NCBI RefSeq assembly: GCF_964204645.1
Contig: NC_134030.1
Coordinates: 11,532,278-11,592,277 of the forward strand
DNA length: 60,000 nt
From: Tubulanus polymorphus
Taxonomy: Eukaryota; Nemertea; Palaeonemertea; Tubulaniformes; Tubulanidae
Direction: 5' to 3'
Position 1 is the stretch's first letter, and every line of letters starts with the position of its first letter. Below, in pieces: positions 1 to 11,079 of this stretch. The translations under genes and the position numbers were made by a program. The notes below the pieces were generated by a model, which was not told where the DNA came from, did not search any database, and was given only the letters and a program-made list of their open reading frames with translations.

Positions 1-344
1 ACAATCTGCTAAACCATTATGTATTGCTATGCAAAGATGATGGTGCGGTTTCAACTGGCGGTCTTTCGTGACCATGTTGAGGATCAGGGTAATGGCAAGA
101 TATTGCAAATTTTCCCTGTAAGTTACGTAGTTGGCCATTGTACCAACAGCCCTGACCTAGTTCCGGAATCATTGTTCGCTATTCTTGTGAGCCTGCAATT
201 GTTTTGCGGTTTTATTTCATTGATAGAATTACAAAAATGTTGACAGGGCTGCATTATTTACCTTGATTTCTATACTATCCATGTGTTATATATGTATATT
301 GCGTTATATGTGTTGCAACACTTTAAAAAGCAAATATCTCATAG

Positions 345-417
345 GAACATCGGTTGTGCTGCTGGTAGTATGGGTGCAAGAATCGGGGGTGTAATCGCTC
401 CACAGATTGCGTTTCTG
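345..417 (+). CDS. SLC22-like transporter, penultimate visible exon
   Basis: This short exon is bounded by an AG acceptor (atctcatag) and a GT donor (ctg|gtatgt). It reads NIGCAAGSMGARIGGVIAPQ and continues to FL. The RIGG-x-IAP pattern is typical of the cytoplasmic loop and following membrane helix of the SLC22 organic ion transporters, which belong to the major facilitator superfamily and sit in the plasma membrane. The first base completes a codon from an upstream exon that I could not identify in bases 1-344. The exon ends in phase 0 and joins directly to the frame of the exon at 1871. The family assignment rests on these short motifs only, and the substrate cannot be inferred. Confidence 0.6.
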
Positions 418-1870
418 GTATGTTAATCTATCTCTTACTTGACTCTGGTCATGGAGCCTAGGCGTTGACCTCTGATGTTTGAGAAATAAACTACAAAAAT
501 TTTTACATATATATATACATTCAAAAGTACATAAACATCATCGCTTAGTTCAGAATCTTCTGCTTCAACTGATACCAATATTACGAATTTAGCTAATTTA
601 GCAACTGAAAGAATCAAGATGTAAAATCTTACACAATTTTGACACCGTTAACACTTTAAAAAAATGTGTTTATCTTTGATTAATAACTCCTCATTTTAGT
701 CAACTGACTATAAATATTTTAGATGTTAATTTGATGTAATCATTAAGTTAATGAATCATTGAAACTATATTTTCATGAATATGATTTAACTGAATTAGAA
801 AAATGTTTTTAATATATAATTTATGTAAATCATCACTTAAGACCAAACGGTATTTGTCATTAGAGTAAGCAAATTATAAACTAAGAAGAAAATCAATCAA
901 TACTATAATCCCTAGATTTAAGACATATGCAGAAACAGGAAAAGATTTGATAATTACTAAAGAAATGCAACTAATTATAGATAAATTCTTCAATTGAATA
1001 ATGTAACTCTCATTCATATAAGTTATGATCCCTTTAGAAAATGTTGTATCATCATATTATTAGTTCATAGGTTACGATTTGATATGAATACTTTTACTTA
1101 TTCAAATGATACACATAATCCTGACGAAAAGGTTTTATGTATTTACGGTAGATATGATACGTGAAAAAAAAATGAATCACCGTCATTTTCAATCTAGATA
1201 TCACAATTGAATATAAGATTATATGAGTAATATACATGTACGTATGAAAAAACGTACTTCTTTTTTGTTCAATAGATGAATGATTTTCTCATACGACGAA
1301 CAAATCTTAAATAGAACATTATTTGGTTGCAGGAGCAATTATTATGGTCGCATCGTATTTCTATTATGAGAATTTTTCTAAAGATTTGATTGATATATGA
1401 GGATGTAGAATTCAGTAAGAAATTGCAATAAAAACCAAAAAAGATAACGGCTATATTAATGAAAATGGTAATTATAACGGTAAACTTAATCCTGAAAATA
1501 AATGATTCATTAAAATAACGTTGAAAAGAATGAATTCTTGAGCAATTAGAAAATCAATTGTTAGTTCACCAAAAAAGTAAAAAATGCCAATATAAATACA
1601 TCATTTGAAAATGTATGATTAAATCGTTAAATTTAAGTCTTAGTTAAATCGTTTATATGAGTGACATTTTCTTAATCATGAAATAATGTTTTAATTCAGT
1701 TATGTCATATTTATTATGATTTCTGGTGATTTCATTTGCTTGTATATTTTATGTCATATTACGCCTTTAAGTAATTGGACATGTAGGTTTTCATATCAAA
1801 GGTTGAAGATAAAAGAACCATATCCGGTTGTTGTAAACGGGAAACATAAACAAAATTCTTTATATTTTAG
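418..1870 (+). other. Intron of the SLC22-like gene
   Basis: This AT-rich intron runs from gtatgt to a polypyrimidine-rich acceptor (tatattttag). I see no intact gene in it. Two stretches, about 842-1010 and 1330-1575, read as lysine/asparagine-rich peptide interrupted mainly by TGA. This is weak and is discussed as a low-interest finding. Confidence 0.5.
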
Positions 1871-2092
1871 GGACTAATCAGTCATTGGGTGATACCATAC
1901 GTCTTATACGCGTTCCTTGCCATAACCACGACACTCTTCGTTTTCACATGGCTTCCAGAAACTAACAAGGAAGACTTGAAAGATGCGCTCCGTGAACATG
2001 ATGATTCAACGAACAACGAACTCATCCAATCGGTTATGAATGGTGACACTATTGCTGACAGGACATGCGATATTGAAACAGATTGTATCTAA
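1871..2092 (+). CDS. SLC22-like transporter, terminal exon
   Basis: This exon starts right after a good acceptor and is open to TAA at 2090-2092. It encodes the last transmembrane helix (HWVIPYVLYAFLAITTTLFV) followed by LPET and an acidic, hydrophilic cytoplasmic tail. A final helix followed by LPET is the usual C-terminal arrangement of SLC22 and related major facilitator carriers. Phase and sequence join cleanly to the exon at 345-417, so the two belong to one plus-strand gene whose 5' part lies outside the window. Whether the gene is functional cannot be judged from two exons. Confidence 0.65.
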   Translation, partial: GLISHWVIPYVLYAFLAITTTLFVFTWLPETNKEDLKDALREHDDSTNNELIQSVMNGDTIADRTCDIETDCI

Positions 2093-4980
2093 ACATTTCA
2101 ATACTTTCGTTTTATGTACGCTGTAAGTTAACGGTTAACAAAAAAAAACTACATATGTATTGCATACGTAATTGATTCTATCATATTGAGTAATTGATTC
2201 TTTTCTTCAGATTTTATAACTATTCTACACACATATGTGAATGAATACTATTTCTATCGCACTGGTGATTAGTCATTGGCCAAATACTTGGTGTTGTACA
2301 GGGTTTCTCAAAAATGTGTCACCGTAGCTTTAAGATTAGTTATTCATTAACTATGATTGAAATGAATTTTCAGGGAGGTAAGAGGGTAGACCTGGATGTT
2401 TGCTTAATTCATGTATGTCTGAGCACCATCGTGTTTTTAATAGCCACTGAATGGAGTCGAACCAATACAAGAAATAAGGATTATTTCTGAATTTGCAAAG
2501 CTAGTGACAACAATTATGTTTGAAAAATTCAAAAAGTTAATCAGCCAATGTACAATGTATTTGATCCGACCACACATGATTAGATTATCTAAGATTATCG
2601 ATTCCATCAACATTCATGAAAACTGAATCCCATTGAATTCTACAGAATATTTTCACAAATGTCGGCCCTCATAGCTCTGTCGGAGCCTCAAAACATGACG
2701 AGATATCATGTTTAATTTTGAGGGTCCAGAATGATAACATCATGATATTGGGGCCAAGCGAAAATGATACAACCTTGCTTCTCCTGGACATTCTCCTGGT
2801 CGGGACATTTTTGTAAACTGCAACAAAACTTATAATCATTCCATTTCTATAACTGCTGGGTCGTTTAAAGTTCATCCTCCGCGGCCCTTCCACACTAGAC
2901 CGAGTGCGCAGCTTCCATGCGCAGCTTAGATGATGTCATAATTAGCAAATCAGATATCCCGTTTCATTTTAGCCTAGATTTTCTCGTCTATAGTTCTTCG
3001 TGAAATTTACCTCAGCGATTTTACAACGATCAATCTGATTGGTGCCGCAAGAACTTGCGGCAAGGCTGCGCATTTACCTGCGCACCCGGTCTAGTGCCGT
3101 GGCTGAGCGTAGCGATGCCATCAGGTTCGAATCCCTGCCGAGGGGGATGGCTATGGTTAGATTTATCATCATATTCAAAGAATTAACGTGTAGTAGCTGA
3201 ACTTATAAGCTCAGCAAAAAGCAAAAACAAGGTATCAATTTTTCTCAGCCTTATACCAAATAAGATTGCCAGGGAGTGGCCAGAAGATCCGGTTGTCGCC
3301 TACAGTGTATTTGTGCATAGAATTCACCGCAACAGAATCATCATCAACATTTGAATAATTCCGTGCCCACTTTAATAGACTGGTAATTAACTGGGGTTAA
3401 CTCAATTGCAAATTAATTGAATTAACCCCCGACTTGGAGATTATACTAGTCTATAAATCTGGCCTCCGGGATATAAAACATTATGATACTTGACGACGCA
3501 CCAGTTTCCGTTCAATTCAGATTCTAAACCATTCACCGGCATCGATAAACTTGTGTAAGTCGCAACAGGAATTTGTGACCCATTTTTTTTCTTCAATTTC
3601 TGCTTTGTAGCTAAAAATCTACAATTGCTGTCATTGCACCAAATGAATTCGACTGCAATTGATTTACAGCAGCTACAATCAACCATAGAACTCAGATCAA
3701 TTTTTTTTTCATTTTAGTTAATTTTTTGAATCAACTCACCAGTCAATCCTTAGCTTGGGCTTGGCAGCATGGTTGTTGAACTCAGGTCGTAACAGTCACA
3801 TACAACTGGTTCGGACCGGCCCTTACTAAAATATGTTCAGTGGTGTTTGGCGTATTTCCCCTGGATTATCACCAAATACAAACTGAAAAAAAAAATAATT
3901 CAGGACGAAATGAAAATTTTACGGAAAAACTTTCACTTTAGTGAAACCAAGCCTCTTGGCTGTAAATAGGGCTGGCTCGCAGATTATGAACGCTGTAACA
4001 ATCAATTTCTTACAGATAAAGTTATTTATCGTTCTATTCGTTACTCCAGAAGATGTATTGACTAGTTCCGAACGAACCAAATTATCGGTACACACCATAG
4101 TGAGGCTTCAATGAAAATGTTTAATGTTAAATCAATCTGTGAATGAAGCGGTTTCGACAACGTTTACGGTTGAGTAAAGCTCAGCAGTAGGAATAGGAAA
4201 CCTTGATGACATCGCCAAGACACTGGAAGTAACTATTTAATTCATTTGAGTACGACGGTTTGATTTTACACTAAAATATGTTTTTGCATTGTAAGAAACA
4301 GCAGTTAACCTCTTTATGACAGTTTAGCGTCAGACGTTGTAGGGAACCCGTAACAACGACTGGTATTCGGACTAGCAGCTGAATCTAAGACTAATCCTTA
4401 TATTAACCAACCCAAATTCGAGTGGCTGCCGGGTGAGGATGTCAATTCACTCGCTTCAGGGGTCGGTTGCATAGTCATGGCTTAGACTTAAGACCAGTAT
4501 AAGACCAACTATAGCCAATCTAACAACTTAAGACCATTCTTAAGATTTAAGACAACTTTCTTTTACTTAAGTCATGACTGTGGAACTGGCCCCAGGATCC
4601 AGTACCACAGTTGCTCAGTTAAATTCTCTTTCTAGGATCAGATCTCCTTTAACCACAAGAACGAAATTTCGACCCTTATATTAAGCAAAAAATTATAACT
4701 ACCGGTATGTTTTTTTTAATAAGTCACATTTTAGGGTCTATATGCTCATCTTCTACCGGGAATAAAGAAATCACTTTCTGGAATATGATCATTTTCTAAT
4801 ATCTCAGCGAATCCCAGACCTCCAACTCCTGTCGGGTGACTTGGTCTCAGTCCTTGCATATGCGCAGCGACGCCGAAAATAGTTTTGAATTTGAACGTTG
4901 CCAAACGCAGTCCGACAGACCCACCGTCACATCCGGCTTTCTAAGCGAAATACAAGAAAGGAAACATATCAAAACTTTGC
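2093..4980. other. Intergenic DNA and 3' flank of the transporter gene
   Basis: No convincing gene is visible. It contains one copy of a tRNA-like foldback repeat (about 2873-3152). It also has a short inverted repeat, ggggttaactcaattg with its complement (about 3391-3430). Confidence 0.4.
2873..3152. repeat. Foldback repeat with tRNA-like B-box, copy 1
   Basis: The 3' end reads gccatcaggttcgaatccctgccgagg-like sequence, containing a GGTTCGAATCC B-box. Internal arms with cacactagaccg and cggtctagtg are complementary. Related copies lie at about 49477-49722 and 57079-57211, so this is a dispersed, probably tRNA-derived, non-autonomous element. Confidence 0.5.
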
Positions 4981-5078
4981 GGGATGGTGACTATAATTAC
5001 GTTTTCTATGACTACAACTTAGGTGTAGAGAGAATCCCACAATAATATTGAAAACGGCCCGAAAATGTAACTGGAGCT

Positions 5079-5345
5079 ATTCCTGAAGATGACGATTAGG
5101 ATATAGTTGAAACGTTGAATAAACTACACTAGCTCTTAGAATACAGTATTCCTGAAGATGACTATTATGATATAGTCGAAACGTTGAATTAACTGCACTT
5201 AGCTCAAGGAATACAGTATTCCTGAAGATGACTATTAGGATATAGTCGAAACGTTGAATTAACTACACTAGCTCAAGGAATGTATTCCTGAAGGTCACTC
5301 TCAGGACATAGCCGAAACGTTGAATAAACTACACTAGCTTCAGTT
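5079..5345 (+). repeat. Four ~65-70-bp tandem repeats with a hairpin and GAAACGTTGAA
   Basis: Each unit contains attcctgaagatgac, a GACTAT...ATAGTC hairpin, then GAAACGTTGAA and a tail (ctacactagct). The order (CTGA-rich box, stem-loop, GAAACG) is reminiscent of the degenerate hammerhead motifs in Penelope-like retroelement termini. The CTGATGA core is not exact, so ribozyme activity is not claimed. The sequence gagaatcccacaataa just upstream (about 5031) nearly recurs at 34090-34106, in the Penelope-like insert of the Polinton right TIR. Confidence 0.5.
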
Positions 5346-7078
5346 ACATTTTCGGACGGGTTTTTTCTTTTCGTTATTATCGTGGGACTCTCTTTACATC
5401 GCTTCAAGGCGGATATAGTTTATCAATCGTGATTATGTACATTTAGGTGATTTTACCCGGGGATTTTACCTCTACAACTGTTAATTCCAACGATAGCTGT
5501 ACCGAGCTAAGCTGTAACAACACTTCCCTGATGTATATACTTCATCTATTCCCCTAATACACCACCCGTATAATTTCCACCCATAGCCGTGTTCACACGA
5601 GCGATTTTGGCCCAGACCAAGTTTGGCCCAACCCAAAACGTAGGACCAGGCCCGAGTCAAATCTTAGCACGGGACATTTTAATCATTGCGTGTGAATTGC
5701 AACTGGTTCGGAAATGACTCTCTTCGTCTTTTTCGAGCATTGTTTAGTATCGAATGAGTGGTTCAAGTGTGTGAGCGCGCTCTCTAATTAGACACGGGCC
5801 AAAATTGGCTGAGCCTGATCCGCACCAATTTGGCGCGGACCAAATCGTGTCCGTGTGATCGCACGGTTCACGATGACCGCAGAGACCAAACCGGCAGATT
5901 CTAGTTCTCATTATTGATTGCTTTGTCGTCCATGATGTTACAAGCTTCCAGTTGTCATTTCCACGTTACGACTATATCTATCTAACGACTGAAATTATGA
6001 AATATATATAGACAATTCAGGACAAATAGACTGATCAGGATTAATCAGAATAGAAGTGATACAAACTAAAAAGCTAAACGGATCATCCATCCGCATCCGA
6101 CAGTGTCATCATGTTACTAAGCCTTTTTACAGTTTCCAGGCGCCATTTTTTGGTACCCGCCGGGTCCGCATTTTTTGTCCCAGTTTTTCCCCCGTTTAAT
6201 TTCTTTATTTCGTTCATATCTCTGGAGTAGATTAATATAGAAACAAAGTGAAAATATCGGTGAACTCGGCTAATAATCAATTTTTTTATGATATCACTCA
6301 TTTATAAAGTTAATGCAACAATGCGCGCTGGTGAAGTTATAAACATTGGTATCGTCTTCCCAATAATTGAACCCATTCAAAAGCTCGTAATTCTTACAAA
6401 TTTTAATCTACACTTTTGAAGTTTTCAGGATCAATAGACATCTATATGTCCTATATACTTTTTACCGTTTTCAATTATCTTTAAATTAATTTTTAGTAAT
6501 TGCGAGTCAAACTTCCAAAACACGTTTTCTAGAGTCCCCTGCGTGCATCTTTATATCAGGAAATTTCACAATTTTACCGGACCTATTGTCTTACCTGAAC
6601 GAAACTGTTTGTACCAGAACAATCAAAATCCGACGTATTTGGTCATAGATCGCGTATGAGTTGTCGGTGTAAGGTTTGTTTGTCGTCTCGATCTGAACAT
6701 AATCTCACTGACTGTGGTCACATGATATAACAACATTTGCTGGAGGACTTTACACGACCACAAATTTGGGGTCATCCGTTTTTTATTTTAGATACCGCAT
6801 TAACGGCGTTTAAACCGTCAATACAATTTCCGATCAAGCGAAAATTTGTTACAGAAAATTCCCGAAAAGAATTAGCGAAAAAATATTTTTTGGGATTGTG
6901 ATATCTCAAGATTCTTTTCCTTCTTGTGTCTCTATGAAACTTGAAGTGATCAGCGCAGGTATATTTGATACTGGTCAGGTATATTTGATACTGGTCAGGC
7001 ATATTTGTTTTCGCAACTCAAATGTTTTCACAGAGACATGTATTCACAAAATAAGAACTTTGTAGTTCTACAGTTTAC
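5346..7078. other. Intergenic DNA with one foldback element
   Basis: No gene is supported. About 5588-5872 is an imperfect foldback unit with repeated ttggccc/gggccaa words and a gtgttcacacgag-type end. It is similar in style to the MITE-like units further right. Two adjacent copies of a ~20-bp unit (ggtatatttgatactggtca) lie at about 6957-6998. Confidence 0.4.
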
Positions 7079-8259
7079 ATGGATAACTTTACCGCTATCG
7101 TCACTTCAACCCGTAGAATATATTGGACTACTGTGAAGATAGCGGATTATATCATAGCTTTCAAGAGGTTTTCCAACTTCATTATCATATATAACAGTAT
7201 ATTCAAATGTGTCTTTATACTTCCGCTTTTAAGTGTGTTTAACATTCTGACCATAATTTTACTGATAAAGTGTCGCAGATATCAGTAAGTTCGTTATATG
7301 CCTATCTCATAACTATCGCGTTTTCAAATAAACCTTTCGTCTAGTTTGAGTTACGGCAATTCCCTTATAATTTGAAAAACTTTGTACGTTATCTAGGATT
7401 CTATCGAGAATGTCGTCGTGCTTTTCTGACATTCGCTAAATACAGTAAACTATGTCCATCACTTTACTATTTCTATTATCTGCCCAGACGATTGTTTCCT
7501 GCGTATATATTTTCAAACCTATTTCATAACCAGGCAATATCTGTATCAAACTACATAGTTATTGTGATTGCTATCGAAGGATTTGTTTCTATTCGTTTTC
7601 CTTTCTTTCACATGCAATATTTCACCTCACTCGGCGTAAAATTGCAGAAGGTTTTATCATCATCTGGGCGTACATTTTAAACTTGGATTCAACAATACGC
7701 AGTGTTTATATCAACAAATCTCTTAGATGCAACGAACATTTGTTAGTTTTGAGTGTGAACATTCAATCTTCTATACGAGCTCGCCCCATCTGCCAGTAAT
7801 ATTAGCATTAAAAACATTTTTACAAAATATAATGCCATCTTGATGATTGTACTATTATCAGTGTTAACTGCTTCATTACGCAGTAAGAGATCTGAGGTGA
7901 GATCGAAGAGAACAGATCGTCATCAATCTTCAGCAGCCAGTTGAACTCTTCTATTCATAGTTATTGTCTATGTTTTACTACTTTTGCCGCATGCTGCAGT
8001 TCATTATATCAACAACTTAACATACACCGTTAGACGATTGCTTTATAGAGATAATGAAATTGGGCTCACATTAACTTCAAAATCCAGTTTAACAGATCAC
8101 CACATACGATTCTTTCTTAATACTTTATGGTTGTGGTTAGAACAATTCCGAACATTTCGACATTTCGTTTTCTGTTTCAATTTCTTTATTTACGTCGGAA
8201 CATTGAAAGTTTTTAGGAATCAATTATCAGATTATTTACTTCCATCTAAGGCTTTGTAA
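7079..8259 (+). pseudogene. Class A (rhodopsin-like) peptide GPCR pseudogene
   Basis: Three open pieces follow the order of a seven-helix receptor. The first (7079-7288) has an N-glycosylation-like NFT start and helix 1 with a basic loop. The second (7372-7680) contains a helix-3 end AIEGFVSIRFPF, equivalent to the ERF/DRY region but with Gly in place of the Arg. The third (7984-8259) has a helix-7 CFNFFIYV, the NPxxY-like motif of peptide receptors, followed by an FRNQL helix-8 start. The pieces are in different frames, with stops between them; one shift falls near 7640, after which helix 4 continues in another frame. This is a single-exon receptor gene that has decayed. The ligand is unknown, although the motifs look like lophotrochozoan or FMRFamide-type orphan receptors. 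Confidence 0.65.
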
Positions 8260-8414
8260 GTCCATCGTATGTAAGAACGACTGCGTTCACGCGAACATGT
8301 TCAGATTTCCTCTTACTAGCGTGTATATGCCATTCGTGTAAACTTGTATATAAGATATCCGTTGGTCCAACGGCGTCTAAACGCTGAAAATAATCCCGTA
8401 CGATATCTTACTCG

Positions 8415-8587
8415 TTAAACGATATCAGACTGATTAACCACGAACTCTGTGTCATCGCGTTCTGACTCTTCTACACGGATCTGCGGCAACAAAGTAAGTT
8501 TCCGACCAATCGACAGATGCGACGGAGTTAACTTGGATAATGGGTTATCGTCTTTCACTTCCGTCGATAATGCGGTAAGTGGACGGT
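8415..8587 (-). pseudogene. BEL/Pao-like retrotransposon integrase fragment, split by the Polinton
   Basis: On the minus strand this reads RPLTALSTEV, then LTPSHL-x-IGRKLTLLPQ. This resembles the region after the integrase core in BEL/Pao-type retroelements (RPLT, then LTPxHFLIG). The coding frame enters from the Polinton TIR, because the insertion point lies within this fragment. The upstream half lies at 34650-34740 and comes back into the same frame when the Polinton and one copy of the 6-bp duplication are removed. The fragment was already old: it is short and carries no full-length pol gene. Ty3-type elements share similar words, so the exact clade is moderately certain. Confidence 0.5.
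8582..8587. other. Target-site duplication, left copy (GACGGT)
   Basis: GACGGT lies directly before the AGTAATTAG terminus and is matched exactly by GACGGT at 34650-34655. A 6-bp duplication is the standard signature of Polinton integration by a retroviral-type integrase. Confidence 0.9.
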
Positions 8588-8931
8588 AGTAATTAGAAGA
8601 TGGCGTTTTCATACCAGAGGTCGAAAGGTCGAGACACCACTCATCACAGCTAGGCTCTAGTGAGAACGGACGATTGCTCTGTGATACACATACACAGTGA
8701 GTGCGCGTAACAACAACTGCGCGTGGATAGATCGATACAGTGAGTCGCTACTGAGAACGGTTATTAACGCGTGTGCTATTACTGTAGTACAGTGATTGCG
8801 TGTCAACTGTGCCCGGATAAATAGATGCTGTGAGGCTTGGGTGAGAACGGTTAATAGCGTGCTTGTCATATACAAGGGGAAGTAATCCCCACTCATCACC
8901 ACAAGTAATTTGTTTTCCTTATAAATGGGAG
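8588..8931 (+). repeat. Polinton left terminal inverted repeat
   Basis: Starting at AGTAATTAG, this matches the complement of 33903-34649 apart from a ~400-bp insert and small differences. The inner end includes a T-rich promoter-like block and the ATGGGAG start codon of the first gene. It contains direct sub-repeats built around gtgagaacggttaat and acagtgagt words. Peptides readable across it are artefacts. Confidence 0.9.
8905..8924 (+). promoter_or_regulatory. T-rich late-promoter-like block before the left-end gene
   Basis: AATTTGTTTTCCTTATAA precedes the ATG at 8925. The same block, inverted, sits in the right TIR before the polymerase ATG at 33909. Confidence 0.5.
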
Positions 8932-9251
8932 ATAGAAAAGCATTCTTAGCAACTAATAAATAACAGAATAAAACCAGCAAAAAACAATTTGAAATAAAAA
9001 AGTTAGTTGATGTTACAAAAGAAATTGAACATAAAATATTGAAATTAGAAAAGATAAAAACTAAATATGGAGAGAAAGTATCAGCTAATTTAAGCTACTG
9101 CAATGTTAGTACATCGCGAGAATTTAAGGTATTTTTACCTGATAAATGGGTTTCATTGAGTACAGAGGAATTAAAAGATTTAGAAGGATTTAAAATAATC
9201 TATCATGGAAAAAATGAAGATGGCCATCATGATTTAGAAATTGTTGATTAA
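8925..9251 (+). pseudogene. Small Polinton protein, possible nucleic-acid-binding; one in-frame stop
   Basis: The ATG lies inside the left TIR (TTATAAATGGGAG). The frame reads 12 codons, meets TAA at 8961-8963, and then stays open in the same frame to TAA at 9249-9251, giving 108 sense or stop positions in all. The conserved-looking part has a lysine-rich segment, KTKYGEKVSANL, and then FKVFLPDKW-x2-LSTEELKDL. The KxKTKYGxK...VFLP pattern looks to me like small single-stranded-DNA-binding-like proteins found in some selfish elements, but this is recognition from memory and tentative. The gene points away from the TIR, opposite to most other genes. Its first codons are identical to those of the polymerase gene because both arise from the TIR. 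Confidence 0.5.
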
Positions 9252-9425
9252 ATTAAAAAAAAGAAATTAATAAAAATTATGAATATCTAGAATCCGAAAT
9301 GACTTATCTGGACAATTTAATTGCTCCGCATAGATACACAAAGTAGTGAGATGGTGCCGTATGGCACCCACATGGTGATATTCAATTATTTAAAAAAATT
9401 ATTTTTTTTGCTTTTTTCTAAAATA

Positions 9426-9773
9426 TCAATCCATTTTTTTTATTGTCAATTTTGGAATTTCAGAATTATTTTCATTTTTGATAGCAGTTGTTTCAGAATT
9501 ATTAATATCATGAATTTTATTTGATTTCTTATACCAATTACGCCCAATTAAAATGAATACAATTACAAATCCAACTGTAAAATATGAATATTTATCAAAT
9601 ATTCTATTACCAGAAGGAGTAGAAATAACAATATTTTCACTATTATTAAAATTTTCATTATTTACTCCTTTTTTAGCTTTTTTAAATTCTTGTGATTTAA
9701 TTCTTAATTGTCGAGACCATTCATTTTGTTTCTGTGATCTCGGTTTTTTCTTCACTTCTTCCACCTTGTTCAT
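9426..9773 (-). CDS. Single-pass membrane protein of the Polinton
   Basis: This encodes 115 residues: a basic N-terminus (KKKPRSQKQNEW), one membrane helix at about residues 66-82 (YFTVGFVIVFILIG) and a polar tail rich in Asn and Ser. The ATG is preceded by TCTATAATAA, a weak version of the element's promoter block. The end of the preceding gene overlaps its start by about 50 bases if that gene's internal TAG is ignored. I do not recognise the family. Small single-pass proteins in this position are usual in Polintons and may be virion membrane or minor structural proteins. Confidence 0.6.
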   Translation of the reverse strand: MNKVEEVKKKPRSQKQNEWSRQLRIKSQEFKKAKKGVNNENFNNSENIVISTPSGNRIFDKYSYFTVGFVIVFILIGRNWYKKSNKIHDINNSETTAIKNENNSEIPKLTIKKMD

Positions 9774-10245
9774 TTATTATAGAAATATTTTTACTTTCAA
9801 TATTTGAAAATGTTATAACTCCAGTTGATAATAATGTCATAAATCCACCTAATTGAAATGATAAATATCCAATCTATTTATTTAATTCGGTCATAACTAA
9901 ATAATCATTTTTTAAATCAGCATATAATCTATTTTCATCTTGAATTGGCAGCATATAATTACATAATTTACTATAACCTTTTACTACATTTTCTGATATC
10001 GCATCATTAATTCTAGCTGTTCTCGCGGTTTCATAAATCTTAAATAATCTAATAATTTCATCTGATTTCATTGTATCTAATTCATTATAAGTTAAATTTT
10101 TACCGATAAAATTTTTACATTTTCCAGATGCTATTAATATTTCTAATTGATGTTTACGATAAAGATAATATTTAGGGTTTTCTGTTATTTCACAGAAAAC
10201 CCTATTGATATCCGCGTGATTATTATTATTTTTATTTTCTTCCAC
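9721..10245 (-). pseudogene. Conserved Polinton protein with C-terminal hydrophobic segment; internal TAG and truncated start
   Basis: The open part (10245-9874) encodes about 123 residues, starting at a GTG with no ATG in view. It ends NDYLVMTELNK at TAG 9874-9876. Downstream in the same frame it stays open for 50 codons, with a hydrophobic stretch (GYLSFQLGGFMTLLSTGVIT), to TGA at 9721-9723. This strongly suggests that the TAG is a point mutation inside a longer gene, most simply TGG to TAG. The missing ATG is explained by the nested satellite insertion that begins just upstream (about 10250-10270). The function is unknown; the helical N-terminal half and membrane-like C-terminus suggest a structural or membrane role. 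Confidence 0.55.
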
Positions 10246-10373
10246 ACTATTTTTATCAAAAGAACATAGGCTTTGTTACCTTACCGCTGTTTCATATACA
10301 ATCCATATAATATCGTTCAGCTCACTGAGATCTACAAATAGCCCGCGTGTTTTTTCACGAATCATCGTTACAA

Positions 10374-10970
10374 AAGCGCTGTCGGGCCGTAAACATCGAA
10401 AATTTAGCCCCATTCAATGGGGCGACATGTTTTTCGAGTCGTCATCCCGAAATCAACCCGCAGGCCGACTGTCACTTCGATTATCAATTCAAGTATAAAT
10501 GAACTAATTTATTGCCGCAGACTTCAAATTCAGTCGCGGTCTTCAAACAGTGATTTTAACAATAGCCCATTTTCCTCATCAAATCATATTACCGATACAC
10601 TGGAAATTTACTACTTTAGATTTTAAAAGCACTGTCGAGCCGTAAACATCGACGAATCGACGTGTGTTACTACATCGTCGTTCCGGGAATCAGCTGCGAG
10701 TTTCTCCTCATCATGAGAATCAAATCGAGTACAAATTAATTCATTACTACCAGTGATTTGGCTGCGGGTTTCAAGCAGTTAGTATAACAATACCTATTTT
10801 TCTTTACCGAATTAACCGTGTATTTACTAAGATAAATCTTTAGTGTACCGGGGAATCGTAGGCCTAAACTAAACACGCCGAAGAGATATAGCGGAGAAAA
10901 ACTGTTATGTCGACGAGGTATCAAAATAAAAGAATATATTACTTTATTCGGCCGCGGGCTTCAACCTCTA
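10374..10970 (+). repeat. Imperfect ~253-bp tandem repeat, two to three units
   Basis: ctgtcgggccgtaaacatcg at about 10379 recurs as ctgtcgagccgtaaacatcg at about 10632. The words taatttattgccgcag and cttcaaacagt follow at matching offsets, and a third partial unit starts at about 10930. Confidence 0.55.
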
Positions 10971-11079
10971 TATCAATACCATCAATACTCTATATTTCCT
11001 ACAGTACATACCGATCATTGTCAAATGCACAAGGTATTTACTAAATACAAGTATATAACACACTCCTATCAGTATGCTG

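Noticed and set aside
8657-8980. 107-codon minus-strand frame in the left TIR
   Set aside because: It lies across the non-coding inverted repeat and antisense to the left-end gene. The equivalent right TIR does not preserve it.
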